This document shows, one piece after another, positions 1 to 14,300 of a stretch of 64,000 nt of DNA. The first letter of the stretch is position 1. Each line of letters starts with the position of its first letter. Made by a program: the position numbers and the translations under genes. The stretch is from Agroathelia rolfsii (taxonomy: Eukaryota > Basidiomycota > Agaricomycetes > Amylocorticiales > Amylocorticiaceae), in the NCBI GenBank assembly GCA_018343915.1, contig JABRWF010000007.1:3100001-3164000 (forward strand), read 5' to 3'. The notes under the pieces are model-generated. The model saw only the letters and a list, made by a program, of their open reading frames with translations, had not been told where the DNA came from and ran no database searches.

Positions 1-3000
1 CAAAGAGGCACGCTCTGTTGGCGAGACCAATGAATATGCACACACGCACGCATCGATGCGACAAATCAAGAGTACTGGTGAGAACCGCATGTTTTGACAA
101 AGAAGGAAAGAAAGAAAAAAAAAAAAAATGGTGATGCTGCGCCTACACGCACGCGCGCCGGTGGAAAAGCGGCTGGGGCCTGCGTCAGAAAACAGGAGGG
201 GGTAAGAGAGGGAAAAACAAATTCCAGTGCGTGCATGTATGCATGGCGCTTCCACCAAATGGGCCAGAGCCCTCTCTCTCTCTTTCTCCTCTATCAATCG
301 CGCGTGTGTGGTGCGTCCTTCCTTCCTTTCTACCCGAGATGATAGCTTGGTTCATATGATAATGGGTAAGCTTCTGTCACGCTTACACTTCTTGTCACAA
401 ACCAAACCAGTCCGAGTCACCATACTGGGATATGTCATTTTATCATCATCGGCCTCCTCATCCCGTTATCATCTTGGCATGATGCATCAAAATCCCGCTC
501 TTCCTTCCTCCCCTCTCTTTAACCTCTTTTTGTCCGCTACTCACCGAGTCGTACATTAATTATTATGCAATGCAGCAACAAGAAAACGTTAGTGCCAAAC
601 AACGCAACATCGGAGTCCGGCAAATGTTATCTTTTTTTTTCATTTGTCATGTAATTAGGAAGACACTGGCAGTTGCGCTTTACTACTGGTGGCACTTGTT
701 TGCTATAGTAACAAACTATACACGCACAACCACACTGGCAGATTGCAATATGAACTCAAGTGGCTATACACCGGCGCACTCACACTAGGAACCAGCCCGT
801 CGTCGGCGTGCTCGGTCTGGTATACCGACTGCACCCTGCACACGTCAATGGTGTGCGCAACAACGGTACCTTGGCTTACAATCGCAGATTGTTGTCGCTC
901 GTAATCGTCTAGCTGTGCACTTGGTATCCACAGCTGGAGCGAGCGATCGACCGACCGACCGACCAAGTGGAGTGTTGCGGATGATGGATGGCCAGTAGCC
1001 CGCCCTAGCAGTACTACTACATCAAGAAGTTTGCCTATCGGCTGCTGTTGCTAGCACTGGCAGCAGTAATTAGATTAGTCCGCTCCACCCACACTCACTA
1101 GTGCGCGTTTTGTTTGCGAAATGAAGATATCATTATCATCAAAGACTTTGGAAAATTCGATGCTTCATATAAGATACATGCGCCGCGCAGTCTGGACCGC
1201 GCTCGTTATCATCGACGATGGCATCATGATGTACTAGTAGTTATCCGGGTGAGCGTGCACTTGCAAGCTATTGATAGGGTAACAAACAAACTGGCAGATT
1301 ACTACGGGCGCTGCAAGATAACCAACATGAAAATACATTTTCAATTATTCATAGTACCAAACCCGGACTGTGGGAGTTTCTAATCTATTAGCGTTGCCAG
1401 CTGCTGCTGCACTATAAATTTTGAAATTAGCAAAGGATCGTCGTTTTTGAGGTTGCCACTCCATTCAGGTGAGCCTATGTACATAATAAAATGAAAATTC
1501 TTAACCGACGAAGCACGGCATACTACTGGTACATTGGAACTATCAAAAAGACTTTCTTCTTATATCGACCCTCGACGGGTGGTAAATTTATAGTAGCATC
1601 GTTATTAATACTGTGCATAGCTTCAATTAAAGTCGGATGATATGCCAATGACAATCAACGATAACACTTTTTTTGCAACGGAGGCATACGTACAGGCCCA
1701 TGAGTCAGGTTGATTACATTGGATTTATTAGAGGATGAGCAGCCCTTTTCCCTTGTTAGCGAGTCCGAGTCCGTACTGTGGTCCTACGATATACCACCTG
1801 CTCCGCCCAACAAGGGCGATCAAGCACGAACAAGGAAATTCAAATGGAACTGATATGCTCACGAATAAGGAGAAAGAAAAAAAAGCATGACGCATGAAAT
1901 GACGATGATGATCATTCAGACTGGCCGGCGGATGAATACTAAAACGTATCTGCATAAACTATTTGCCGTGGTTTAGCATCCTACCCTGTCCGTCAAAATT
2001 ATCACGATGTGTTGCGCATCAGCCTGCGCCACCTAGTGTAAGAAGAATAGCAGCAGCTTCAAGTACATACGCCCCCCTATGCACAAAAAGGGTATGTATG
2101 TTGGTCAAAACTTAAAGGTTCGTCATGCACGCAAAAGCCAAGTCAGAGTCAGCCACTGCCATCTATCTTACTTTGAAACTTTGGAGATAGATTCAGTTTT
2201 CAAGATTTTCTCTCTCAAGCCAAAACTAATCTCCGAGTCGGATGATCGGCGACTTCGCCAAGCTCGTAGCGCCAAGTCCGAGTTGAAAAGGATTCAGTCA
2301 AATTCAAGTTCAAGTCGCCGCTGGCACGCATGAGCCACAAAAAAGTGGTATATAATAATCATGGAAACGAATCAATGAATGAGGTCGGTCGGATAACGAT
2401 AACCCGCGTGCGAGTCCATTCGCCGCCGCGGCAATGGCATTTCCGCAGTAGAATGTTAGGCACCCCTAGTTTATTTTCCATTACCCGAACTAAATTGCAA
2501 TGTGATGTACTACGCAGTAAAGAGACTCGCGTCGGCTGTGATAACGCACACAGTTATGGTGTGCCCATGTGCTCTGGCGGAAGACGGGACGTAAAAGGCT
2601 GGTTCAATTTGCTCATGCTCGTTCCGTGGATTGGCGCTGGACGCTGAGCGGCCGCCGCCGTAATCCAATACTCGAATGTATTGAGTCTTCAGGCTAAAAT
2701 AAAGGGGTGAAGGGGGGAAAAAAATAATTGAAATAATCCCTGTGCGTCTGTGTGTGTTTTGAAACTCTTACCGAGAGTAGCCGTCAATCAAGGGAGGAGT
2801 TCTTGTCTTTTTTAGCACGATCAACAGCAGCTTCCGGAAATGAATGTCAATGATGAAGTGATAATGAGGAAAAAGCAGGAAGCACTAATAAAACTTCGGA
2901 CGGAAATAGACACATGCGGGCTCGAAAACGGATTTGGACACGGCCAAGTCGGAAGGGCAGCATCGTCAACAATGTAGGTTGCATGCGCATAGGTACATAC

Positions 3001-4845
3001 ACGTCAGCCTCGGTAAATGGCCGTCACGTTCTTTATTATTGTCGAAGAAGAAACAATTGTTGTCTTCATTCTCGGGTGCTTCCTTTACCGACCAGTTCGG
3101 CTGCAGTCTTTGAATATGCCATGGATGAAGGTGTGACGCTACTACTGACGTTACCAGCGTTTGGAACCTGAACCTGAAATCTGATGCGTAGGAAGTAGTA
3201 TGTGAACAGTCATAGGTATGTGAAGGCCAGCATATGTCACGCGTTTTCGATCAGTTATACGACCAGAAAGTGTCTTAATCTTCTCGAAAAAAAGAATCAA
3301 TCAATGATATAGATATAGATATGATGATCAACACTCGAAAGCAGTACGAATACTCTTCAGTTTTTTATAGTCATACGAGTTGTGGATTGTTGATATCAAC
3401 GTACTGTCTGACCACTAGCAGCCCGCCCTGTAGCAGTTGAGTCGCTTTCGACAAGAGAGCACGCGGCAAGCGTCCAGTCGCTCGCCAAGCTTTATCGAGG
3501 AACGATGAATACAACACGTTCCTCTTTCTTTCTCCCCTTCCTCTCAGAAAAGAAAACAGAGCGAGGGCGATTATTTCGCACGGAATATTTATGAACAACC
3601 AAGCCTACCAGCCAAGAGAGCGCTTTGAGCGCCCATGCTTCGGCGCATGTCCATCCCACCGCATGGCATGCAGCCTTGTCCACAAGATTACACGCTACAT
3701 CTGGGCCTGTAGCGATCATTTTATGGTTAGGCAAAAACTTAAATACATGAGTTTACGACACGGTGTCGTGTTGATGCGCGGCAGGAGAAAAGTATGCGTA
3801 GAGAGTAGCGTTCAAGGCTATTCACGAAGTCACCCTATAATGAATGATCATGGCTAGATGGATGGATGGATGGTTGCAAATCAGTGCTATTTCAAGCTAC
3901 TGACAGATTCGAGATGAGAGGTGTTGACCCCTTTGCTTGGCATTCCTTTCTTTTGCGGAAGACGATTACAGCTGTGAGCCCTATCTCGTGTGTGTTGTTG
4001 TTTCAAGTTTCATCAAATACTTCATTTGGTTGTGCCTTTCTTTGATTGCACAACTAGTCATCATCCTAGACAAATGCAAATGGATCAGGGCCGATGACAG
4101 GAAACTGCCAAAACAGGGCGCGAAATTTCAATCGAGACTGTTGTATCATTGTATTTTGCTCATCTGAGTTGAATTGTGTATGCCAATGACTAGCCTATGG
4201 ATGTTTCCGCGGTTTGAAGTTAAGACAGAGGCACGAAACTAAATGTCGAAACTAGAATATCATGGCGACAGACACAGACACAGCCTTTAGACATCCAGAA
4301 AGACGAGCCTGAAAAGCCTGCTAGTGGGTTAAAAAGCCAGATGCCACAACCGCAAGGAGGGCGTGATTGCGGCAAAATTGGGCACGTTCCGGGCACAGCG
4401 ATAATACAGGAGCAGTATGCATTCAGGCCACACCGCATTGCGGCAAATGCGTGCGGTGAAATCGTCACGGTCGGAGAGAGGTCACATCCGACAGCGCCAG
4501 TACGATGGCGGAAGCAAAATGGAACCCGTAATTATGAGTCGCCTGTCACGACCATTGACTTGTCAGCAGGTTTAGGATTGTACTTACAACACGTGTTAGT
4601 TGATAAGCCAGGGTACGGTTGAAGGCACAAGTTTTCCCTGGTGGGTGAATCAAGAAAAAAAAAGAACAAGGCCAATTTTCGGTGTTGTAGCCGGACGCAC
4701 TGGCATCAATCATTGACTGATTCGGTTCAGTTCAAGTCACACCTCAATGTCTCCATTTCAGGTTATGATGCCCTTTCTCTCTTCACATTGTCACACTGAT
4801 CGTAAAAGATAAGCGGAACCAAATACTTGTCATAGCCGCCGTAAA

Positions 4846-4848
<3 letters not shown>

Positions 4849-4881
<33 letters not shown>
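4849..4881. repeat. Poly-A tract of 33 bases
   Basis: An uninterrupted run of 33 A residues lies in gene-free DNA. It could be the tail of an old retroposed copy, but I see no recognisable body upstream of it, or it could be a simple mononucleotide repeat prone to length error in assembly. Confidence 0.9.
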
Positions 4882-4884
<3 letters not shown>

Positions 4885-7800
4885 GACTCGTTTACGTTTC
4901 AAGCAAAACTACCACAGCCTCCGATGGGCAAGGATGCACGACGATTTGCTCTAGCGCCCTATACAGTTCTTCTCGTAAGCGAAGCTGATTAAATAAATAA
5001 AAATGTTCGGAACCGGTCTCGTATCTTTCTTTGCCGCAGTGTGCTCACGCCGACTGTGACTAGAACTAGAATCTGAATTCAGTTGACTTAGGTTGAAACT
5101 CGAAGACAGGCGTATCTTGAATGTTACTCCGAGTCAGAGTTTTGATCATCCGCCGCATAATCTACACACCTATCACCTTGCGACGGCAATGAGCCAACTT
5201 CATTACACCTGCTTGGACTGCAAAAGCCTAAGAAATAGGTAAACTAGAACTATCAGTCTCATGAGAGTTCAGGTTCTCATTCGCTGACATTGTGCGCACC
5301 CACTGTGTGCGTTATCGCCGCCCTTACCCGCGAATTGTGTTCTCTTTCTTTTCTATCATATCAACATGCAGCTTCTGCTCAAATGAAACTTTATCTCTGA
5401 GCCTTTTTTTTCTCCTTTGGGTGCGATTCTGTGACTCCAGAGAGAACGATGAAGTGAATCATCGCTTTACCGTAAAGCCCGTGGACTTGGCGCTAGGACA
5501 GTACAGGCTGGACTCTTTTTCTTCTCCTTTGACTCCGGCATGGATGGCATCATGGTTTTGTTACTCGCTTTGCTGCCAAGAAACACTGAGTCCCCTCAAA
5601 GCCTGCGAGCTTGTAGGTTACATTGTTAGTGCAGGGTCAGGAAATATCTTCTGACACGATGAAAGAGAACACAAGTGCGCAGATGATCCTCGTTTTCTGG
5701 CAGCTATCGCCCTCCGAGGGGCGGTGATTGCTTGATATCAAAGTATTTATTTCGTTGTGTATATTTGCTCTCACTCGCAAGACGTACGAGGAATTTAGAC
5801 GTGCCGCGGCGCGGTTCTAATGACAGAACTTATTTTTCTTTTGCTTATCACCCACGATAATCACCGTTTCACCGACTCAGTAATTTGGAACCACAACTGG
5901 GCTATTCAGATTGGATTGGCTGATCATGTAAACGCGGACAACGTGCGTGAATAGAGCTTGTCTTATCTTCATCTTTGACATTTCTCTGCTATAGATCCAT
6001 AAAAATAACTCAGACTAAGAGTAAAGCAAAATTCGCCTAATTCATTGTTATTAGCATATATGATGCGTGTTTTTCACGGAAGTCAGATAAGACAAATGAA
6101 ACAGAAACCTGGTTTTTATTCTACCCTTCAAGTTGTACATTCTTATCTCAGGAAGCATAATACACTTATAAAACTTTACCATGCTGTCATTATACACGCC
6201 GTTCCGTTTGTTTTATTAAACCCCTTCCATACATTCGAGAGAAAGTTAAAAAAAGAGGCAAAACAGAAAAAAAGATTTTCATGGGATCTAAACGGGCTTA
6301 AGAAGCCCAAGTCCGAGGACATGTGACCACTTCCCTCTCTTCCCTCTCGATCCTCTTCTTTTCGTCATCAATCGCCGAAATTTACCGGTTCGTTGGATTT
6401 GCCATCTCATTTCGCTTTTCTTTTGCTCTGCTCGTGAGTTTGTGGTAGCTTAGTCCACTTTTCCCTTCCACGGAGTCATGAAACGATGACGATAAACCCG
6501 AACACGGCGGCGGTGACCATACATTATGAAAATTGATAATGATCACCAATCATTGTCTTCGTCGTTATCATAACTCGACGAGAGCGGACGTCGTGCATTG
6601 CAGCCGGTGACATGACCCTGCATACAATGCATTTTATCATAATAGTCGCCAGTGCAACTATACATGAATGTCACGGTTGACTCAGAAGGCGTGCTGTTGT
6701 TAATAGCGATAGATGATGGATAAGGAGTAATTTTAACCGCCCTCGATCGTAGATTAAGAAATATAACAGTGCCGGCAACAACGCCCACTTTGAACGGAAA
6801 GTAAGTGAGGGGTGAAACAACAAAGTCTCTCACATGGGATTGGACTACACTACTAGCTTTGAAAACTATTCACTACTGTATCACATCTCTAAGATACCTT
6901 ATTGTATTTTTCTTTCGTACCACTCTTGAAGTTTGCAGGCTTGTATGCGTATCGATTGTTGATAAGATTGAAATCTTTGAGCCTTTCATAATCTTAGCAA
7001 CAATGCGGTGCCAATAACAACCTTATACGCCGCACCTTCTTTTCGCAATCTATTGAAAAATGGAAAATGAATACGAGCAGGGATGAAAACAATACATATC
7101 AATCAACCGCTCTGAGTTGTACAACACAGCAGTAAGCGCCATTTAGCTGGACTTCTCTTCAGTTCAGAAAAAAGTGGCTGATTTGTTCCACTATGTTGTG
7201 CTATGCCAAAATCTCGGGATAAGTTCATTGTTACCATTGCTACTGATGCAACCACACTCTGGCATCATCATAAGACGTCTTTCCAATGAGATACGGATGG
7301 GTGGTTGTTATCCCAAGTTAGTCAGCTGTCACACTGGCATTCGATACTTGGTTGTACATCTCCCAGCAGCAACCGAACAATGGAGTCCATTTGAACGCAG
7401 TAACGGTGGCACATGGTGCCAAGTAATAGCAATTATATTGAGGAGCAGAGATAAGCAAGAAGGTTAATGTGGAGTGCAGACGCCTGAGATGAATACTTGT
7501 CCGTTACTACAGATTTCAAATCATGTACTGTATAGCAGAAGACGAAGGATCGTAAAAAGCAGCAAGTAGATGAGTCATCTCCTAGCCACAGAAACAGCTA
7601 TCCTAAGCCCTAGAACTGTCAAGCTCCAAGCACACTTAATACAGAGTACCTAAGCATTCAAGCTCATCCCAGAAGTCATCAAAATCAGGGTGTTGATCAC
7701 AGTACGATGTTCGAGGCCTCCAAGTCCAACGTCAGGAGTTGAACCAGAAACAGATCCGACCGGAAACGGAGCGTTCACGAATTGCATCAGCGAGAAACGC

Positions 7801-10800
7801 AATCAACTTCCGGCGAATCACATATGTCATAATTGCTGAGTCATCTACCCTTCTAACGATCATCATTTCCCACGCAAAGTGTAACAACTTCTTTTCATTT
7901 TCGCTAATTATCCTTTTACTTTATCTCCTGCTTGATATCTCTCTCTCCTTGGCTATTGCGCGTACTCGTCTCATGTCCCTGCAGCCGTCTTTTGTGTATC
8001 TTGTAGCTATATAGAGTGCAGCTACCTGTTTATAAAAAGGCTGCCTTTCAAGTCATCTCACACATCCCGGCAAACAGCTGCCTGAGCTTATACCAGGTTC
8101 CGATGACGAGCAAAAACACATCCATCATATAAATTCATGCCGCAACACAATTTTTTTTTTTTTTTTAGTCTAGAAGCATCATCAAAGGGAGATTGCTTCG
8201 CCTATACACTTGGTACCTTCTTGCCTACAACACAAGGCTCCACGCAAGCATGATGCACTCACGCACATAACACACCATAACTTTTGCCCGCACCTACGTA
8301 CAAAGGGGTTCGCACATAGAAAACAAAAATCGCGAAAATCACGATGTGATCCACCTCCAGGATGCCTAGACTATCCTATCGAAAATCTGATTGCGCTTTT
8401 GCCCCAGTCGTACGCGCATACACCAACCACTATGCTTACGGGCATCGCGCACGGAAAAGACTTGTTTTATTCCGCGCCGACTTCATGGATTATTAGTGCA
8501 TTACCAGACAGTCTATAGGCGTGTTCGACTTTCCGCATTTCTTCGGCGACTCTACGCGTGCTATTATTTCAGGAAATGTCATTTTCATAGTCTAGGGGTT
8601 TCTGTTGGCCCGAACGCACCACACGCGCTTATTGCGTCATCAACTCGCTACAATGTTACGTTTGTTCGATGCAACGTTGATCTTGCTTCCCCCCTACGCC
8701 CTCCTCTTGTGGCTCGATATCATCATCCCAGTGAGTGCGAAAATGGCCGCCGTGCACTTCTTGATATCAGTGCTCCGTTCTCTCTCCCTCTCTTCTCATC
8801 TTCGGTTTCTTTTTATTCAAAAGAGACATTATCAGCCATGATTCTGGTAATAGTGGCCACCCTGTTTGTTGGGCTAGACTAGGCCAGGCGTTACTCTAAC
8901 CACCATCGCGTGTTGTTAGAGACTTGATGATCCCTGTATCTCTGTATCTTTATCTCTCTGGCATAACACGTTATCGATCCGAGGGCGTTTGCTCTCCGGT
9001 ATCTGCTCTTCTCGCTGAACATACATGTCTCCGGGGGTGCATGTCCGTGTCCACTCTTTCTCTGCGGATTGTATTCAAACACACGTGCGCAACACACCTG
9101 TCCTTCTCCTCCTCGGCACTGTTTATCGCCAGTGACAGCAGGCTGTGTTCATAAATGAAAGCTTATATCCTACATGCATATTGTATAGTCACTCGTATCA
9201 TTAACATGGTGCCCTTCAACGACCGATGCCGGAGCACTGAAGCATATACGGGCCTGGAACACACGCGCGTGCACTCGCTGCCGCCCATCGACCTCAGGCC
9301 ACAAGGCTAGTCAGCCTCCATAAATAGCACGCGCGCTTATATGCGATGGAATGGTACGCAGGTACTAGCCTGATTTAGTGTATTGTCTACGTTAGGTTTG
9401 TACCTTCCCAACAATATAGAAAGGGGGCAGCGTGAGAGAGTGATGATGACGATGCTAAATATGACGCTGATGGTGATCCGTTGGGAGATAGATTATGGGT
9501 TTGTTTTCTATGTCCATCGTACATATCTCTGTTGTTGACACTCCATCTCCGGTGCCTATGCCCTCTTTTTTTCTTTCTTTTCTTTTCTTATCTTTATCCT
9601 CCTCTAATTGTCTATGTTATAAAGTGGCTATCTGCTTCTTTATACCTTCGAATTCTTGCGTATACATGCACTGTTGGCAGTTCTTGGCTCCACCCTCTTC
9701 GTCCTTGGAGTATCGACATTGACAATGAAGAGGAAGAGGAACGAGTGCGTTTTTATCGCTATCTTTGGTCCTTGGAGCGAAAAGGAAGAGGGCGGGGAGC
9801 GGCAGAATCGCGTCTTGGGCCTTGGCGCCCGCTCCCGGCCTGCGCACAGGAATTCTATTCACCTCATGTGTTGTGCATATGCGTATACCAGATGGCCAGA
9901 CCGGGCCTATTTCTTCAAGTGTGATATAGTTCTCAATTTCGCAACCGAGAAAGTTCATAGCACCATTCTTTACTTTGTGCCCCCTCCCCTCCCCTTCCGT
10001 CTTTTCTTTCTTCCGTCGGCAGTGACAAGTGACAGCCCAAGGCACCTCATCGTGCTCATCATCATGATAACTTACTTCTTCAGCGGCGTAACGGCTCCTA
10101 TTATTCTAAGAATGGCCTTTATGGCCCTGGTTTTTGGCTGCTACCTTTTTTTAGTGTTGTTTGACTGACTAACTGTAAGAAGTGGCACTGCCTCGGGAGA
10201 ATCTACGCACGAAATCTTTTCTTCTACCTACTGTATATCGTATGGCAAGTGTTTGCTCTTACAGTAATCGACGATGCGTTTACGAGTGGCAGAGTAGGTT
10301 ACAGTTGGTGTCTCATGATAATAGTCAGCATAGTGATTGAATAGGCTTCTGGTCACACTGGCTTTTATATACACTCTTGACTGTACTGAGGGATGTATAA
10401 ATGGAACCAATAATAGAGATAAGAAAAGCAAGTGTAAGCTGGATGTGGAAGGGGATATATTGTTTTATCCCCTAACTGCGGACTGCATGTACATTGCACG
10501 TAAGAGTGCCTCACCATGCAACAGCATCTTATTGCAATATAATTGTATTCCCGTCTTCCCTCCTACATGCACGCACGCGTATTCCTTTCATCAGAAGAGA
10601 GAACATATACGCAAGCACAGGAATGTCATAGTCCGGCTTATGGCTTATGCTGTCTTTGAGTGACTAGGTGTCTAGCCTTGGCTGATAGCGTCAAGGATCC
10701 CTCCCCCTGGACCGGTCAATTCAGTCAGTCGATCGGGTAGGGATGGATCCGGTTATTGCAAGTGCCTGGATAAAGGAAAGCTGCTTGCCATTGTTGGATA

Positions 10801-11210
10801 GATGGAAGAAGTCTTTCGCCTCGGAGGACACTCAGAGCCGAGTCAAGCCGGTTCGAACTGGTGCAGGGAGAGCGTGACAGTTTGCGAGCCAGCGCGAATA
10901 GCAATTGAATCGTGAACCAGGCAGATAGATCTCGGATGTAAACTGGCATCGGCGCTGTCAAAACGGGCAAGGCGCCCGGAACCAGGGCCAACAAGCACAA
11001 GCAGACAATGCATCTCGCTGCCCTGTTCACTCTATCGACGCGAAGAGAGCAAGTGAGTAAGAGGTCGAATAAGGGCAATGTATCCACGTTCTAGTCCAAT
11101 CACACCCGTGTAAATTAAAACAAAAATATTCATCATGGCCCTCAATGAATCGAATCCCTATAAGGCCCTGCCACTTTCGCCAGTGGTTGCTGCTTAGGCT
11201 CCCCGGCGCC

Positions 11211-11302
11211 CGCCCTCGCTCCCCCCTCATCTTCTGCATCCCTTGCTCGCACATCCTAGCGGTACTCTAGCTAGCACACGTGCCCATCAAGCAACAGCAG
11301 TC
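11211..11302 (+). promoter_or_regulatory. Pyrimidine-rich leader upstream of the KRE6 start
   Basis: The roughly 90 bases before the ATG at 11303 are strongly C/T-rich, for example CCCTCGCTCCCCCCTCATC. CT-rich tracts just upstream of the transcription start are typical of well-expressed fungal genes. No convincing TATA box was seen nearby. The feature supports placing the start at 11303 rather than at an upstream in-frame non-ATG codon. Confidence 0.4.
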
Positions 11303-14300
11303 ATGTCTTCCGAATCTTCTTCCTCGTCCTTTAACAAGCAGGACCAGCTCCGCCCGCCGCGTCCGATCTTCTCTCTCGGTGAAATGCCTAAACAAGACGG
11401 TACCCAACAGAATCCCTTCGGTACTCCAGGCGCCACGCCGACCGAGTCGCCGTTCAACCGCGATTTCGGAATGGCGACCACCGACGCGTCGATCATCAGC
11501 GCCGGCTCCGATGGCCCCCCACCCCCGCGCGTACGCTACTCCGAAGGCGTCACGACGCACAGCAGGGCCAGCAGCACAGCCGACTTTGCCAACGGTGGCC
11601 TGAGCGCACGCGCCTCCGTGCTCAGGCAGAGCACGACGTCGATGATGCGCCAGTCGTACGCATCTCCTCCTCTTAGGCAGGTCGCGTCCTTTGCCGGCTC
11701 GTCTACTTCCGCTCCCGTCAAGGCGGCCAAGAGGACCAAGTCGACGATGCTGAGCGAGACGGAGCCGATTCAGAAGCCATGGTTGGATAAGGCGACGCGC
11801 GACCCCCGTGAGCGCATGTCGTACTTGATCACTTACGGTGCCATGTTCCTCGGCATCGTTGCTAGTGCGCTCAGGATCTACTTTGGCTACAAGAGCGTGC
11901 CTATGCTTACTGGCAACCTTTGTCTTGTACTCGATGACGACTTCTCCAATGATAGCGACCCCTTTGGTCCCAATGGCCATTGGTTCAGGGAAATTGAGCT
12001 TGGTGGATTCGGGTATGTTCTATCTCTTGTCAATAACAACCCTGAGTATATGCGCTAATATTTCTGATTCTAACAGCAATGGTGAATTTGAAATGACTAC
12101 GTCCTCTTCAAACAACTCCTTCGTCCAGGACGGCGTTCTCTACCTCGTCCCCACCCTCACTTCGGACGTCATTGGCCAGAACAATGTCATGAACGGTTAC
12201 ACGTACAACCTCACCGACTGCACCTGGAACATCACCGATCTCAATGCTTACCCATCGTCCACCGCCTCGTCTGATGGCTCTTCGAGCTCCAACGTGGCCA
12301 ACATGACGGCTGCCCAGCTCGCTGGCTACTACGCCAACTGCGGTGCTGTCAGCAACCAGACCAGCGGTGCAATCATCAACCCTGTCCAGAGTGCGCGCAT
12401 CTCGACGAGATACTCGGCCAGCATCCGCTACGGCAAGGTCGAAGTTGTCGCTCGTCTCCCTCAAGGGTAAGCAAATTGCATCTTTTCCATTCCTCGCCGA
12501 TTCCGTCTTGTAACTCGTGCTAACCACGCGTATTTGCTTTTCATTGTGTATATTCAACAGTGATTGGGTTAGTACTATACCCCTAATTCTTTTGACCATT
12601 AGTTTTGCTGACAGATGCCATCAACTAATACAGCTCTGGCCGGCTATTTGGATGCTTCCCGTCAACAACACTTATGGAGCCTGGCCCATGTCCGGCGAGA
12701 TTGACATCATGGAATCCAGGGGCAACAACATGACTTATCCCGACCAGTGAGTATCTTGTTGTGTCTTCATCTCTTGTTTCTGTTCGTTGCCATTTGTTTT
12801 CTGCTCTGGCACGAACGACATCATCTTTTTTGTTGCTGGATGGATGGATGTGCCTGAGGCTCTGCTACCACTCATCGCCCCCCTCGAGACGGTAGATGTG
12901 GCTGCGGTCTAGCACTCTCCCACGTAGGGAGGAAGCATTAACTCGCCTCAAGGGGGGCACCGGTGGAAGGTCGAGACCTTGCCTTTTATAGACAGCAATT
13001 GAGTTGGCTGTCCGCCTGCAACCTTATGCTTGAGAGTCAACGAGCTTGCTGGAGATCATTATTGTGATCAAGAGCAGTTCATCACTCAGACTACCGATCG
13101 GCAACGGCGCCTTACTGGATAGCCATCCGCCGGGTGTGTGTGCACCAACTGCATGTAGCCCGCCGGGAGCACAGCGGTGGAGCGTCCACCCTCTACTGCA
13201 GATGTACGCGCTGGCCTAGCTCGGGTGGACTCCACTGGGTGTCTTCGCCGCCGGTGGACGCCAAGACTCATTATATCCATTTGCGTCTGCTCTTCCTGGC
13301 TCCCATCCGCGACTTCCATGATGGAATTTGTAGAAGTATTCGCAGCCCAGCACCCTTGTTCCTTCTAATATTCAAACTGCCGAAGGGCATGTGCGATGCA
13401 TAACGAGATCTCGGGAATTAATCAATAAATTGATCCGAGATCACTCCATCGTTTATTGCCATATCCATTAGTGGTGCACAAGGCTTGAACGTTAATCGTT
13501 TCCTTTATTGCTATTTATTTATTTTCCTTTTATTCCGACGGCCCGCTGAGGTGGTCCGGTATTTGGACGAGGTTTACTGATTACACCGATCTTCCGCTCT
13601 CACAGGGGTTCGAACGTCGTGCGCGCCTCGCTCAACTGGGGCCCTCTGACATGGCTCAACGCTGTCTACAAGACTTACGGATGGTGGTCCCAGCCTCGCG
13701 AGAGCTACGCTGATGCCTTCCACACTTACAGCATGGAGTGGGATGAGAAATTCATGTATGTTCCCTTTGTCGCCTTTACAGCGTTTTTTCATTAGCATTG
13801 ACACTTTATTTATTTCATCACAGCCGCATGTACGTCGACACGCGCCTCCACCACACACTCAGCGTCCAGTTCAACGAGCCCTTCTTCTCGCGCGGCGACT
13901 TCCCCGCTGTCGTGCAGAACGGCACTGACTCGATTGTGCTCAAGAACCCCTGGGAGGATGGTTCCAACGCTACTCCCTTCGACCAGGACTTCTACCTCAT
14001 CATGAATGTCGCTGTTGGTGGCACTAATGGTTGGTTCCCCGACCGTGCTGGCAACAAGCCCTGGTTGGACAACTCGCAGAGTGAGTCATGTATCGCGCAA
14101 TCAATCACAATGGCCATGGTCTGATTAATGCTCGCCCTCTTTCAGCTGCTATGCGTGACTTTGCTGAGGCTCAAGGCCAATGGTACCCCACCTGGCCCTC
14201 CGACGTTACCCGCCGTGGCATGGCCATGTACGTCCTCAGATGTTTTGTGTACCTTTTCGTCTATATTCTAACATATCCTTAATCCTCAGTGACTCCGTCA

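Larger units (their letters stand above)
1..11302. other. Gene-free segment upstream of KRE6
   Basis: I recognise no protein, tRNA or rRNA here on either strand. The open frames present are short, rich in low-complexity residues and show no family motif or plausible exon chain. The sequence holds homopolymer and simple-repeat tracts: an A-run at 4849-4881, GACC repeats near 944-965, GGAT repeats near 3857-3873 and a T-run near 8150-8166. Pyrimidine-rich stretches are common at 7.9-9.6 kb. GAGTC/CAAGTC-type words cluster at about 2.13-2.33 kb and 5.04-5.15 kb and may be a decayed tandem repeat. A noncoding RNA or a long regulatory region cannot be excluded from sequence alone. Confidence 0.6.

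Noticed and set aside
9481..10168. Overlapping open frames of 142-170 codons on both strands
   Set aside because: Composition is low-complexity, frames overlap in several phases, and no family motif or splice-supported extension was seen.
11267..11980. 237-codon frame antisense to KRE6 exon 1
   Set aside because: It is the shadow of a GC-rich, Ser-rich coding exon; the sense frame carries the conserved protein.
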